NCBI GenBank assembly: GCA_013400975.1
Contig: WBMZ01000363.1
Location: forward strand, 42,265 to 106,264
Length of the DNA stretch: 64,000 nt
Direction: 5' to 3'
Source: Atrichornis clamosus
Taxonomy: Eukaryota; Chordata; Aves; Passeriformes; Menuridae
Shown here one piece after another: positions 12,166-64,000 of this stretch. The notes beneath the pieces were generated by a model. That model was given only the letters and a program-made list of their open reading frames with translations. It ran no database searches and was not told the origin of the DNA. The stretch's first letter is position 1; the number at the start of each line of letters is the position of its first letter. The translations under genes and the position numbers were made by a program.

Positions 12166-12555
12166 TTTTGTGGACTTGGCACGCTGTTCAGTGGGATTTA
12201 GCCCAGCTGCTTTAATTTTAGCTTTCAGTTGTTTTTTGGCCCGGGTTTTGTTCCGGTTTTTCTGGGCTCACGCTTCATCTGATGATGCATTTTCATTCAC
12301 AGGAGGGCTTTTAATTGCCATGAAGGACTTCAATCAGTGCTGCACATTTATCCTCACCCTCAGGATTTCGGCCACTTTCAATGGACTGATAACTATGGGA
12401 CAGTCATGGCACAGGCACAGCAGGGTGTGTGGATTTTTCTTGGAGCAAATGAAGCATAAACATTATTTCTGTCCTTCCTTTCGCACCTATGAGTCGCACA
12501 TTAAAGTAATTTTGGTTTTCCCCTTTCCTCTCTTTCAGATTTTACCAGTGGGAAG

Positions 12556-12812
12556 ATGCTGATGGACAAAAATGAAACCTGGCTGTCCAATTTCTCCTCT
12601 GCTGCCTCCTCCTCTGTGAGGGGAGGGATGGGGCTCCAGGAAGTGGCCATCGGGCTCATCCTCACCCTCATCGACTTGGTCACGCTCCTGGGAAATACCG
12701 TGGTGTTCCTGTGCCCCGTGGTGGAGAAGAGGCTGCGCACGGTCACCTACATGTTCATCATGTCCCTGGCCACGGCTGACTTCCTCGTGGCCTGTCTGGT
12801 CATGCCCTTCAG
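12556..12812 (+). CDS. GPCR coding exon 1 (N terminus, TM1, TM2)
   Basis: It encodes residues 1-85 plus two bases of codon 86. The exon begins at 12539 after a pyrimidine-rich acceptor (CCTCTCTTTCAG), leaving 17 bp of 5' UTR before the ATG. It ends in CCCTTCAG|GTGAGG. The GN motif of TM1 and LATAD of TM2 are present. Intron 1 (12813-16520) holds two CR1 tails and no other recognised feature. Confidence 0.9.
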
Positions 12813-15800
12813 GTGAGGAGCGTCCGTGGGGCGGGAGCTGCCGGCCTGAGCGTCCTTCCTCCCGGCTCCGCATCCGCCCTCGGAGCCGGGCTGGCTGGGA
12901 GCTCTGCTGCTGGGCTCAGGGTGGGCTCTGCAAGGGCTGGGCTCTGGGTCGGTGGCTGTTCGTGCTTCCCTGTCTGTGCTCCGTGGGATGGATCCCCTTG
13001 TAATGGATGAGACACAGTTCCCACAGGTGTTTTTGCTGTTGGCCACACAGGGACCCGGCTGCTGCTCTGGGCTGGGGTTCGCCTTTGCAGGTGGGGCTTC
13101 GGTGCCTTGAGTCCCCTCTCCCAGCACCAGCTCTGTGTTGCACGCTGGGCCAAGCTGGCTGGGGGGATTTTGCACACATTTTTGGGAAGTGGGAGCTGAG
13201 GTGCCACTGGTGTGGCACCATTAATAGCCATGGCTGCATTGATCCTGCAGAGGCAGAACAAATCACGAAGCATGTTTTTCCCTCTTTTTTTCTTAGCCAA
13301 GAATTACTGTTGAAATCAGTGGAGTTAAATTCTTTGCTTTTGATTTCACACTTCTATAACCTTATCTTTTCTATTCTGGTAGTGGGAGGGCGAAGTAAAA
13401 ACATTCCTTATAGCATAAGGAAATGGATTATTTCATTTTACTGAACCTGGAAGGCTGTTGCAGAGATGCTATTCTTCATATTCTTGGTGAAACACAGAGT
13501 TTTTATTGTCTTTCTGGTTCAGACAACATACCAGTGGAGTTTGAGGGGAAAGCTGGTGACTGCAAAATAAATGTTGTATCTGCATCAACAGGCTGAAGGA
13601 ACTGCAGTGGGATAATAAATGGGATAGCAAATGGGATTTGCTGCACTTGTTTTGCCCCTACTGCTTGACTGCATTGCACATGGGTAGCTGCAGTGTTGAC
13701 AGGGGGACAAAGCCCATCTCCATCTCTCTGTGTAAATGTAAGGAATTTATTTTAGTATAAGCAGAGTAATTTAGTCTCCACCTATATTTAGTGGAGGAAG
13801 AGGCACTTGAGAGGGCAGCTGTCCCTGCACGAGGTCTATATTTATGTGAGCTTCACTACCTGGCTAAAACAATGAAACAAACCTAGAAAACAGCTGACCT
13901 GTGGTCCCGGCTGTTTTGTCCTGCAAAGCAGCTGTAGGTTTGTGTAAATCATGGAGCTGCACCCTATTTCGAGTTCCTGGAGCAATGTGAGGAAGCTGAA
14001 CTCTCTTCATGTTCTGTGCTTCAGCTCTCATGGGGCTGCTAATGCTTTTGAATTTGGCACTGAAAAGTATTGTCCCAACAAGCAATTACAGGCTGAGTTA
14101 CAAGTTCATAGTGTCAGGTGAAAAAAAGCTGTTAATGGTGCTCTTTAAAAAACCAACAAACTGCTAATTTAAATTCTGAGCTTGGTGAATTTTAAGTTCA
14201 GGTTCTGAAATTTGGGTTGTCAGGGACCTCTAGGGGTCATCTAGTCCAACCCCTCTGCAGTGAGCAGGGACATCTGCAACTGGGACAGATTGCTCAGAGC
14301 TCTGTCCAGCCTGGCTTTGAGCACTGCCAGGGACGGGGCAGCCACAGCTTTCTGGGCAACCTTATTGCACAACATTTCTTCCTTATATCTATTTTGAACC
14401 TACTCTTAGCGATGTCTCACTTAGCCAACAAAAATCACGAAGGGGAGCAAAGAGCAGAGCACGGTTGGTGCTTTGTGCCCCTCCTGACTGTCCTGGTGTT
14501 GCCTGGTGGGAAGAGCTGCCAGCTCTTGGTGGGCCAGTGGTGAGGAGCAGACCCTGTTGGCCCATCAGTGTTGTCCAGCCCTGCCAATGGAGTGGCTGTT
14601 GTTCCACACTTTCCCAAAGTTTTGGCTTCACATCTATGCTGCTCTTTTGGATTTCAGTTTGCTCCTCAGTTGGCATGTTAGCATGTGCCAAAGGGAAGGA
14701 AAATAAATGACCTTAGGAGCCAGTTTGGTTCAGGAAAATGTGACAGAAAGGAAAAACAAGTTTGTCACCCAGGGTCTTAATTTCATGAGAGTGAGATTTC
14801 TGTTTTGTTCCTGGCTTGGCTTGTTTGCAGGAGCGATTCAGCTGAGCTTAGCTCATTGCCTGGGCGCTCCAGCCAGTCCAGTTGTTTCCAGGCTGAATAT
14901 TTCCAGCTACTCTTTTCTTCTGCAAGCAAAAGAGAAAGGCAGCAGTGACTCCATTGTGTGTTTGTTTGGGTTTTACTATTCCTTCTTGTCCAGCATCATT
15001 TCCAAGCTGCAGAGACCTTTCACAAGAGAGAAGAGGGATCACGTATCCACTGCCCCATGCTGTGAGAATATTTGCAGGTCTGGTGCACCCCACCAGATGT
15101 GTGCAGATAGGATCTGTGTGCAAGGGTGTCCTGGGACAGCAGGATGTCTCCTTCTGCGAGGCCAGGGCACACCACAGGCCCTGCAGCATCTCTGGGGATA
15201 AGGAGGGCTCTGAGGAATGGCAGCAAGGCACCCAGCTGCTTCAATTCCAACATCCCATTTCCCCTCTGTGAAAGAGCCATGAAACCTTTCTGTGTGTGTG
15301 CAGTGGGACCCTCCGTGCTGCCCACGGCGGAGGGACGGGTGCTGCTGTAGATTAATGTTTGCTTGGATTTTTCCATGGAATCCCACATAAAAAAGAGCTG
15401 CCAGGGGCTGGGACCCTTCAGCACCCCACCTACAGCAGTTGCTGTGCTCTGGAACAGCCTTCACGAGCCGTTCCAATGAATTGTTGCTGATGATATATAG
15501 GTCAGCCGTTGTTTTGCCTCTCCTCTGAAATCAAGTTAAATCTTCCTGCCCTTGCTGGGCACCTGAGCACTACAGCACAGCAGCCCCGAATTCACTGTAT
15601 TTAACCAGCAAGCTGGGAAGTTACAGGATAATTAAAGCTTTGCAGGACGAGGGAGTTACTCATCAAATTCACACACAATGGTGATTTCAGCAGCACCCCG
15701 GGAGCTGCAGAAAGCTGGTGAAAGCAAGGGAAAGCAAATAGCATCTCACTGAATGCTACAGAAACATGCATCAGCCTTCCTACAGCTGCCATATGTTCCT

Positions 15801-18583
15801 TCCTTCGCTGCTCACTTCTCACAGGCTCCTCTTGACTTTATTAGAAATAGTTTTGGTACCATGTCTGCTTTTTGCTAGCTTTTTATGAGCTACATAATGT
15901 ACAAGCTGCACAGGCTTCCTCCCAGGATTTTGTTGTTTTGTTGGGATTTTTTTTAAACAAGAATGGAAATCCTTTCTAGTTTAGAGGCATAAGATCAGAT
16001 GTGAAGTGAGTTTCTTGGAGATCTCCCGTGCCCCAGTAACTGGGGAGAAATCATAAAAGTCTGTGCTGTGTAGGGCACTGGAAAATGCTGTGAATAACAA
16101 AGCTGTGCAGATGTAAATTTGGGGTGGTTTGTGGGGCAAAGCATCTCTCTCAAGACACCCACTTTGGGTGCAGGCAAGAAGCACAGGTTTGCTTTCTTCA
16201 GCCATGCTCCAGCTGTGGGTTATTCCTTGTGTTGTGCTTTGAGGATGAATCCCTGCTGTCTGAGCTGCCTGCCCATCTTTAGTACCTCTGTGATAAAACG
16301 TGGCATTATCTCAGTGCAGTCATAAAAAATAGAATCACAGAATGGTTTGGGTTGAAAGGGAAGTTAGAGATTATCTTGTTCCACCCCCTGCCATGGGCAG
16401 GGACATGTTGCACTAGACCAGGTTGCTCAGAGCCCCATCCAGCTCGTCCTTGAACACTTCCAGGGAATGTACAAACTCAGCCCTTCTGGCTCTTGATTTC
16501 CACCCGTTTTTCTCTCGCAGCATCATTTACGAGGTGACGGGGATGTGGCTGTTTGGGAAGCTGTTCTGCAAAGTCTGGATCTCCTTTGATGTCATGTTCT
16601 GCACAGCATCCATTGTCACGCTGTGCTTCATCAGCCTGGACAGGTACTGCTCCGTGGTGACCCCCTACCACTACTCCAGAAGGATGTCCCGTGGCAGGTG
16701 AGTGGGGGTGCCCCTCACTTTGGGTCCCTCCCGATTGTCACTTGCCCATGGCCTACATTGGCTTGGGGCTGAATGAGCGATTGGCAGGTGCTGCCCAGAA
16801 GCAGAGTGACGTGGCACAAGGAACTTTGCACCTTTCAAAACTCTGCGGAAAATGTTTCACGTGGTGCAGGAGAGGACAAGGAGGATGCAGCTGAGCTGGT
16901 TGGGTGGTGCTCCTGGGAGAGTATTTTCTGAGCTAAGGATGGGTTGCAAAATGGTGTAAAAACCAGTGATGTGGCTGACTCGGACCTACAGTTTTGCCCT
17001 TTGCAGTCATTTCATAGAATCACCAAATGATTTGGGTTGGAAGGGACCTTAGAGATTTTCTTGTTCCCTGCCACAACCAGGGACACTTTCTAGTCCAACT
17101 AGACCAGGTTGCTCAAAGCCCAACCCAACCTGGACTTGAACATTTCCAGGGATGGGAAAGGACTTTGAAGCACTTCTAAGGACTAGGGAAAAGGAGAATG
17201 CAGAAGAATGCATGTAGCAGTAGTCTTCCCTCTCTAAAACTCATCTTCTTTACTGACATGATGTTCAGGAAAAACAGGGAGAGTTTCTAAGCTCCTGTGA
17301 GGGTTTCATGTGAAAGGTTGAAAGGAGGACTGCAGGGTGGGGAAAATCTGAGGGTGGGCAGAGAGGGCACTGCAGCAGTGGGGGTGCTTTGCAGGGTGGG
17401 TTCAGGCTTCTCTAGGAATGTTTTTCCCACTGTCACTTGCTGTGTCCAATTTGCAGATCAGGGGCAGTCAGCAAAGTGAGGAGGGGGCTGTGCAGCCCCC
17501 CTTGCACAGGTTCTGTGATCTGGTGTCCATCAGCTCCACCGCCATCATGCCCCAGAGGGTGAGATAACGGCCAGGTACTAAAGCTGAAACCAGAAAAATC
17601 TACATGCTGCTGTTTTATATACTAACAAACATCCTCTATTAAAATCTTTCCTTGCCTATTTTCAGCCAGCTCTGAGCTGGCTTGTGTTGACCCCAATTCT
17701 GTGAACTACAGACCAATTACCCAGTTGTTCGAGATACTCACATCTGGACTTGTTATATCCCAGCTTGTTCCCTTCTCCAAGCCCTGCTGGACTGCTCAGC
17801 AGTGATATCCCACACAGGTTACCATGGGGATTGAATCGTACTGGATGTTCTCAACTAAAAATTCCTCAGACCCTCTCTCCCCTCCCCTCTCTTTCCTTTT
17901 GCAGATGCATTGTGATGACCTGCACGGTGTGGGTGTATTCCTCCCTCATTTCCTTCCTTCCCGTCATGCAAGGCTGGAATGAGATCCCCGGGGTGGATTT
18001 TGATGCGGGCAGGGAATGCATCTTCGTCACCAACTGGGTTTTTGCCATCGTGGCTTCTGCTCTGGCGTTCTTCGTCCCCTTCATGGTCATGTGCAGCATG
18101 TACTTCTTCATCTACCGGGCCTCGCGCCTCAAGGCCACTCGCATCGTGTCCCAGACGCTGGAGATCCACTACCACCCCAGCAGCAAGCGGCAGAACCACC
18201 TGCATCTGGAGAACAAGGCCACGAGGACCATCAGCATCATCATCTCAGCCTTCGTGCTGTGCTGGCTGCCCTACTTCGTGCTGAACGTCTGGCTGGCGGC
18301 CAGGGGCACCGACTCCCCCAGCACGGTGCTGCTGGGCACCTTCAAGGTCATCACTTGGCTGGGCTACTGCAACTCCACCATCAACCCCCTGCTCTACGCC
18401 TTCCTCAACAGGGACTTCCAGCGCGCCCTGAAGAAGCTGCTGGTTTGCAGGCACAGGTCACAGGTGGGCACTGGAGAAGACATGGTTTCCATAGCCACCT
18501 TTTCCAAGACTGCTCCAGACCTGGAATACAGCGTGGCGGCGCCAGCACCCAACGGCGCCCTGAAGGGCAAACCCAAGTCGTAG
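12556..18583 (+). CDS. Orphan aminergic class A GPCR (three coding exons)
   Basis: Joining 12556-12812, 16521-16697 and 17905-18583 gives one 370-residue, seven-membrane-segment receptor. Visible landmarks: N-glycosylation sequons at Asn6 and Asn12; Asn47 (1.50); Asp75 (2.50); Cys102 and Cys183, the expected extracellular disulfide; Asp109 (3.32), the amine-binding aspartate; DRY at 126-128; Pro203 (5.50); CWLPYF at 264-269 with Asn272 (6.55); Tyr299 (7.43); NPLLY at 305-309. Cys326 after helix 8 could be palmitoylated. These features mean a plasma-membrane receptor for a biogenic amine. Overall it resembles the 5-HT4, beta-adrenergic and histamine H2 group, which mostly couples to Gs (family knowledge). 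TM5 has Ala195, Ser196 and Ala199 at 5.42, 5.43 and 5.46, lacking the Asp/Thr pair of H2. Both introns are phase 2. The start is the first ATG after the acceptor; Met3 is an alternative. The gene converges on EIF2AK3. The ligand is unknown. Confidence 0.9.
14211..14412 (-). mobile_element. CR1 LINE 3' fragment
   Basis: This is a reverse-oriented CR1 copy in GPCR intron 1. It runs from TTTGGGTTGTCAGGGACC through CATCTAGTCCAACCCC and ATTGCTCAGAG to TTTCTTCCTTATATCT, the usual order of the CR1 3' region read backwards. The terminal tail repeat is degraded. Confidence 0.85.
16329..16470 (-). mobile_element. CR1 LINE 3' fragment next to a splice acceptor
   Basis: The sequence reads AATAGAATCACAGAATGG, then TTTGGGTTGAAAGGG and ACCAGGTTGCTCAGAGCC, and ends near CTTGAACACTTCCAGGG. 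It is a reverse-oriented CR1 copy. Its edge is only about 50 bp from the acceptor of GPCR coding exon 2, so part of the branch-point region may be CR1-derived. Confidence 0.85.
16521..16697 (+). CDS. GPCR coding exon 2 (ECL1, TM3, DRY)
   Basis: It encodes residues 86 (split) to 145 (split) and is bounded by TTTTTCTCTCGCAG and GGCAG|GTGAGT. It carries the ECL1 Trp95, the TM3 cysteine Cys102, the amine-binding Asp109 in SFDVMFCTAS, and DRY in SLDRYCSVVTPYHY. Intron 2 (16698-17904) contains one CR1 tail and otherwise nothing recognised. Confidence 0.93.
17012..17160 (-). mobile_element. CR1 LINE 3' fragment
   Basis: A reverse-oriented CR1 tail in GPCR intron 2: CATAGAATCACCAAATG, TTTGGGTTGGAAGGGACC, TAGTCCAACTAGACCAGG and TTGAACATTTCCAGGGATGG. 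It is similar in length and truncation to the copy at 16329-16470, 0.7 kb away. Confidence 0.87.
17905..18583 (+). CDS. GPCR coding exon 3 (TM4 to C terminus)
   Basis: It encodes residues 145 (split) to 370 and ends in TAG at 18581-18583. The acceptor is CTTTCCTTTTGCAG. It contains TM4 with Trp154, ECL2 with Cys183, TM5 with Pro203, a short third intracellular loop (about 218-250) without a large insertion, TM6 CWLPYF, TM7 with WLGYCNS and NPLLY, and a 45-residue tail with several Ser/Thr. GC content and codon use are clearly coding-like. Confidence 0.94.
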
Positions 18584-21074
18584 GGAGGCAGAATCAGTCG
18601 CTGGAGGTGGTGATACAGAAAGTGCTGGAGCACATCCAAATGGAAAAATAAGCGGTAGGAATATAGGGGAAGGAGCGCCTGGAATATTACAGCTGGGGAC
18701 GTAAAACAAAGATGCATTTCTTCACCTTCCACAGTTTTAAGAACAAGGAACTTTGATATTTTAGGGGCAGTTTGTTATACTAATGGAGTTAATTCCTTCC
18801 TGGATAATTACTTTTTTAATGAGAATTTCCCAAGACAAATTCAACCTTTATGTCGGGTTAAAAAAAATAAGTATGATATAATGTGACCTTATCTTTGTGC
18901 ATATCCGTGTGATCTGTCAGGTGAGACAGTGTTTCTTATCAAGTCACTGTAGCTCTCATCTCACCGCTTCATTACAGATCCGACCACTTTTAATAATCCA
19001 CGTGTGTCAGTCTGGGTGTGGGAATTAGAGGAGGAATGTGGCCAAAGAGCAGAGCTCCCTTCTTACAGAGGCACCACGCTGCAGCCTGGGCTGTTGTTCA
19101 GGGTTCAGCTCACTTGCTTCTGCAATATTTGGGTATTCAGAGCTTTCTGTGGCTTTCTGTGAATTATCTGAGTTTCCTTGTTAATTCTGGAAGGGGACAT
19201 CCGATGTGGCAGACCCCAGGAGATGAGAAAGATTTGCTGGAACACCAGGAGCACTGAGTGCCCAGGGGTTTCAAAGAGAGCTACAGCTGGCTGACACCAT
19301 CCACAGTGGGTAGGAATTATCAGTTGTGTGCACACAGTGATACCTGTGGATCACACATTTGAAAAATCGTGATAAATGGAAATGATTATTTCTACGACTC
19401 CCAAGTGCTTGTCTGGACTTCCAAAAGCACTGGCTCCCTGCAGGAAAGCTATGGAGTGCCTCACTGAAGGATTACTCTGAAAAGGTAGCAGGGGACTGTT
19501 CCCAGAGGTGGAAAAATGCAGTAGGTCCTGCCTGGAGCAGCCCAGCTACTGAAGACACCAGTCAGGAGTTCTCTCTCAAGAGTCTGGTAGAGAAACCAGC
19601 CCTGACGTGGGGTTCAACACTGGTTCTCCTGTCAAGTGACTCTTCATGGAGAGGGTTACATCTCCCAGATCCTACGACTCCAGGAACAACATGGACGTGG
19701 TAAGTAGAGTAACTACACCTTATTCTAAGGGGAGCATCTAGGTCCTGTGGGCACAAGGGTGAATGGGGCAGGATTCCTGCTGCTGCCACCCAGTTCATTT
19801 TGATACAACAGGACAAGGAATGGGGTTTCATTCCCTAGAGCTATGGGGGGGAAGGGAGCTGAGGGATACGCAGCATCCTGTGCAAGAATGGGACAGGACC
19901 ATGGTGCTGAACAGCACAGCAGAGCCCCAGGCCAAGATCCCTTCTGCAGGGCTGTGAGCTCACAGCTATCCTAGTTCGGGTGTTTTTCCACAAGAACAGC
20001 TGGCAGGAAAGTACACACCATTCAGGCGAAAACCTCTCTGGTTAGGGGAGTGGCTTTCTCAGTCAAACCTTTGCAAAAAGGTGCAAAGACAGGGACAACA
20101 CACCCCAGTGCTCAGAGAAGCAAAGACTGACCAGGCAGTCAAGAGCTGTGTGGCCAGATGCTTTCGTGGCTGGGCAAGGACCACACAGGAGAGGACTTGT
20201 ACATGCCCTGGAGTGCAAGTGTGCCATCCCAGAATATCCAGATATTCACACTAGGTGTAGTGTGAACACATATGCCACTGGTACTGAAATGCTGCAGAGC
20301 CCTTGGAATAGGCAGCTATCCACATCCAGAAACACAGCAAGTTAAAAAGACCTTATTCCTCATTTCCTGTGCTCCACCTGTAATCACTGAGCTGGCAGGG
20401 AAGCCAGAGGGGTTCCACACGTGGCCATTTCACTCGCAGTTGTAGCTGATGCAAACAGGGAAATCCAAGGGCAGAGGACACTCAAACGTCTTCTGCTTTA
20501 ACCTAGCTAAACACAAATTCTGTTTCTGACCCAATATTCACTGCAGCATTCTGGCTCCACCTGGACAAGCCAGTATCTAGAAGGGTTCTCCAAGAGCATA
20601 TGGAAGACAATTAATTGTAATCTATTTTTGTCTTATCACAAAGCTGCAGGGTGCCAGCTGGTTTAATTGCTGGTCACAGTGTCACACCACAGTGCAGTTG
20701 CCTCCAGGAGGATTTGAATCCAGTATCTTTTTAGGAAACTGATTTCAGAGACTACAACTTTAAGAAATTTAAGTCTGTAAAACAGAAAACCACAGTTATA
20801 CAGGAACAGTTCAAACTGCATAAGAATGATTCCTTCTTGTCCCCTCTCTGTTACCAGGTGAGAAATCGTCTCCACAATCCTTTCAGGCTAGAGCTCAATT
20901 CCCTTCTTTCCCCAGATCCTATGTCACTTCCAAGCAGCACATTCAGTTGTGGCCAGTGCGAGACAGGGAAGCAAAGGAAGTTACAGGAATGCAGAGCCCA
21001 TCCTGTTCCCACTGCACAGGGCTGCCACCTGCAGCACACACGGATGCAGGCTTCCAACAGAAGCAACTACTATT
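18584..21074. other. Receptor 3' UTR and intergenic space
   Basis: This stretch lies between the two convergent stop codons and has no coding frame that I can support. It must contain the receptor 3' UTR, but I found no canonical AATAAA or ATTAAA on the plus strand between 18584 and 21080. The nearest weak candidate is AATAAG at 18866-18871. No CR1 tail or other repeat was recognised. Confidence 0.5.
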
Positions 21075-21084
21075 TTGTCTTATA

Positions 21085-21090
21085 AATAAA
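21085..21090 (+). terminator. Plus-strand AATAAA, candidate poly(A) signal
   Basis: This is the first canonical plus-strand AATAAA downstream of the GPCR stop codon, 2.5 kb after it. If used, the receptor mRNA would end across the 3' end of EIF2AK3. Other plus-strand AATAAA hexamers follow near 21208 and 21238, inside the EIF2AK3 3' UTR. Use is unproven. Confidence 0.25.
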
Positions 21091-21095
21091 AAAAG

Positions 21096-21101
21096 TTTAT
21101 T
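21096..21101 (-). terminator. EIF2AK3: EIF2AK3 poly(A) signal AATAAA
   Basis: TTTATT on the plus strand is AATAAA on the EIF2AK3 strand, about 1.0 kb after the stop codon. Cleavage would be expected 10-30 bp further on, near 21070-21085. Confidence 0.6.
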
Positions 21102-22103
21102 AAATCATTTAGACTTGAAAGAAGTCACAATAATCAATGCACTCTCAACAATTACAGCAAGTGCATCCTGTACACCACCAACCCAAATGGATTGATTCTG
21201 TATCTTATAAATAAAAATTAACATATTTACAGTGAGAAATAAAAGCATGGCATTAGGCAGTTAAATTAGCAGATTACACAAATGCCTACCAGTTGATTTC
21301 TTTTAAAAAGTACAAATCTACAAGATTACATACGACATGTATGACTTCATTAGGTTTAAATTTTCAGAATCACAACATTTTTGTACATAATTTTGACTAT
21401 GGCTCTTCCAACCACTGCCTATAAAACCCCGCATTTAATGGCAAAAAGCTCCTTTTCCTCCTCTACAGCTTCATCTGTATAAGATGCATTCCCTAAGATC
21501 TACTGTAGTGCAGAAGTATGAAATGATTTCCTCTAATGACAGGCTATGGACAGTGACAATATGTACAACTGTGGTACTTTTTTGCTTTAAAAATAGTGCA
21601 GATTCCCAGTTTACCCACCAGGGACAAAAACGGAGTCAAAGTTCATTTCAAAATCATCTTCATTTCACCAAAGAGCAAGTGATCCAGAGAGATACTCACT
21701 AGGCTTAGAGACTGTAATTTGCTCTATAAAAATACAGTATTTTAATTCTATTTACATGTTACAGATCTCTCACTCACCCAGCAAGCTGACATGTACAAGC
21801 CTCAAAAAAACCCCAAGAAACCCCCCAAAAAAGGATAATGGAGCACAACATTGGTAAGCACAGCAGCTGGACCCGTCCGCCTAGGAGAGCTAAGGTAAGG
21901 AAAATGGAATGTGGCAAGTGTGGTCACTGGGTTTTGTTGGCTGTCAAAGTAAACAAAAATCCATCCAACACGTCTTATACACTAAACATGGCAAAAAAAG
22001 TTTAAGTAAACTATTTCCAAGATAAACATTCTGCATCATAGGATCCTTCTGCTGAACAATCCCTGTAAAACCTGCCGAGTGGAAGAAGTGATCCTGAGGA
22101 TAG

Positions 22104-63880
<41,777 letters not shown>

Positions 63881-63916
63881 GGAGGGGCCCGGCTCGCCCG
63901 CCGCCGCCGCCACCCG

Positions 63917-63925
63917 TTAGGACAT
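63917..63925 (-). promoter_or_regulatory. EIF2AK3: Two-codon upstream ORF (ATG-TCC-TAA)
   Basis: On the EIF2AK3 strand an ATG at 63925 is followed after one codon by TAA, 36 bases before the main ATG and in the same frame. If transcribed into the 5' UTR it would be a minimal upstream ORF. Its own context is weak (T at -3, T at +4). Confidence 0.45.
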
Positions 63926-64000
63926 GAACGCCGCTATCGCTGTCGCCGCTGTCGCCGCCACAGAATGGGCGCCCGCCGCGCGCGCAGCCCCGCCCGCCGC

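Larger units (their letters stand above)
6966..12538. other. Noncoding stretch upstream of receptor coding exons
   Basis: No coding exon could be supported. The first part (to about 7.8 kb) remains GC-rich. It contains an acceptor-like site (TTTGCAG|CG, near 7006) and donors TAG|GTGAGG (7160/7161) and GGAG|GTAAGG (near 7368), so further noncoding 5' exons are possible. The rest is AT-rich with scattered T runs and two CR1 tails. If the CpG-island exon belongs to the GPCR, this is its first intron. Confidence 0.45.
21075..22103 (-). other. EIF2AK3: EIF2AK3 3' untranslated region
   Basis: About 1.0 kb of AT-rich DNA separates the EIF2AK3 stop codon from the minus-strand poly(A) signal AATAAA at 21096-21101. 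This is a plausible length for this gene's 3' UTR. It contains a 15-bp direct repeat (21078-21092 and 21203-21217) that reads TTTTTATTTATAAGA on the mRNA strand and includes the ATTTA pentamer of AU-rich elements. The 3' boundary is estimated, not observed. Confidence 0.65.

Noticed and set aside
1..12500. FOXI3 or another EIF2AK3 neighbour expected from mammalian synteny
   Set aside because: No forkhead domain or other recognisable coding exon was found on either strand; it may lie outside the window.

Overview
This window looks like nuclear genomic DNA from a bird. It carries many short CR1 LINE tails in both orientations, introns typical of a vertebrate, CpG-island promoters, and a complete avian-type EIF2AK3 (PERK) gene. 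A passerine is plausible but cannot be proved from this sequence alone. It contains two well-supported protein-coding genes, arranged tail to tail.

Left part (1 to about 12.5 kb): no convincing protein gene. It holds CR1 tails, a 100-bp pyrimidine tract and a plus-oriented CpG island near 6 kb. That island has GC boxes and a strong splice donor at 6134/6135, so it is a candidate promoter and noncoding first exon for the receptor gene downstream. Just after it lies a 24-bp, G-rich minisatellite, which accounts for the long open frames there.

Plus strand, 12.5 to 18.6 kb: a three-coding-exon, 370-residue class A GPCR with the aminergic hallmarks (Asp3.32, DRY, CWxP, Tyr7.43, NPxxY). It resembles the 5-HT4, beta-adrenergic and histamine H2 group, but its TM5 contact residues are not those of a histamine receptor. 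I cannot match it to a named mammalian gene and treat it as an orphan aminergic receptor.

Minus strand, 63.9 down to about 21.1 kb: EIF2AK3 in 17 coding exons. All splice phases join to a single 1087-codon frame. It encodes the ER transmembrane eIF2-alpha kinase of the unfolded protein response: signal peptide, luminal stress-sensing domain, one membrane segment, and a split cytoplasmic kinase. The promoter is a CpG island at the right edge, with a two-codon upstream ORF ahead of the main start. Intron 2 (14.8 kb) and intron 1 (6.6 kb) hold most of the repeats.

The most unusual finding is inside EIF2AK3 intron 13, on the same strand. Two exon-like segments (28182-28380 and 27116-27402) have splice sites, match each other in phase, and together form 162 stop-free codons of coding-like sequence that I cannot identify. 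They could belong to a nested gene. They could also be cassette exons, which would stay in frame but split the kinase catalytic loop. The two genes converge on a pair of opposite-strand poly(A) signals only 5 bp apart near 21.09 kb.
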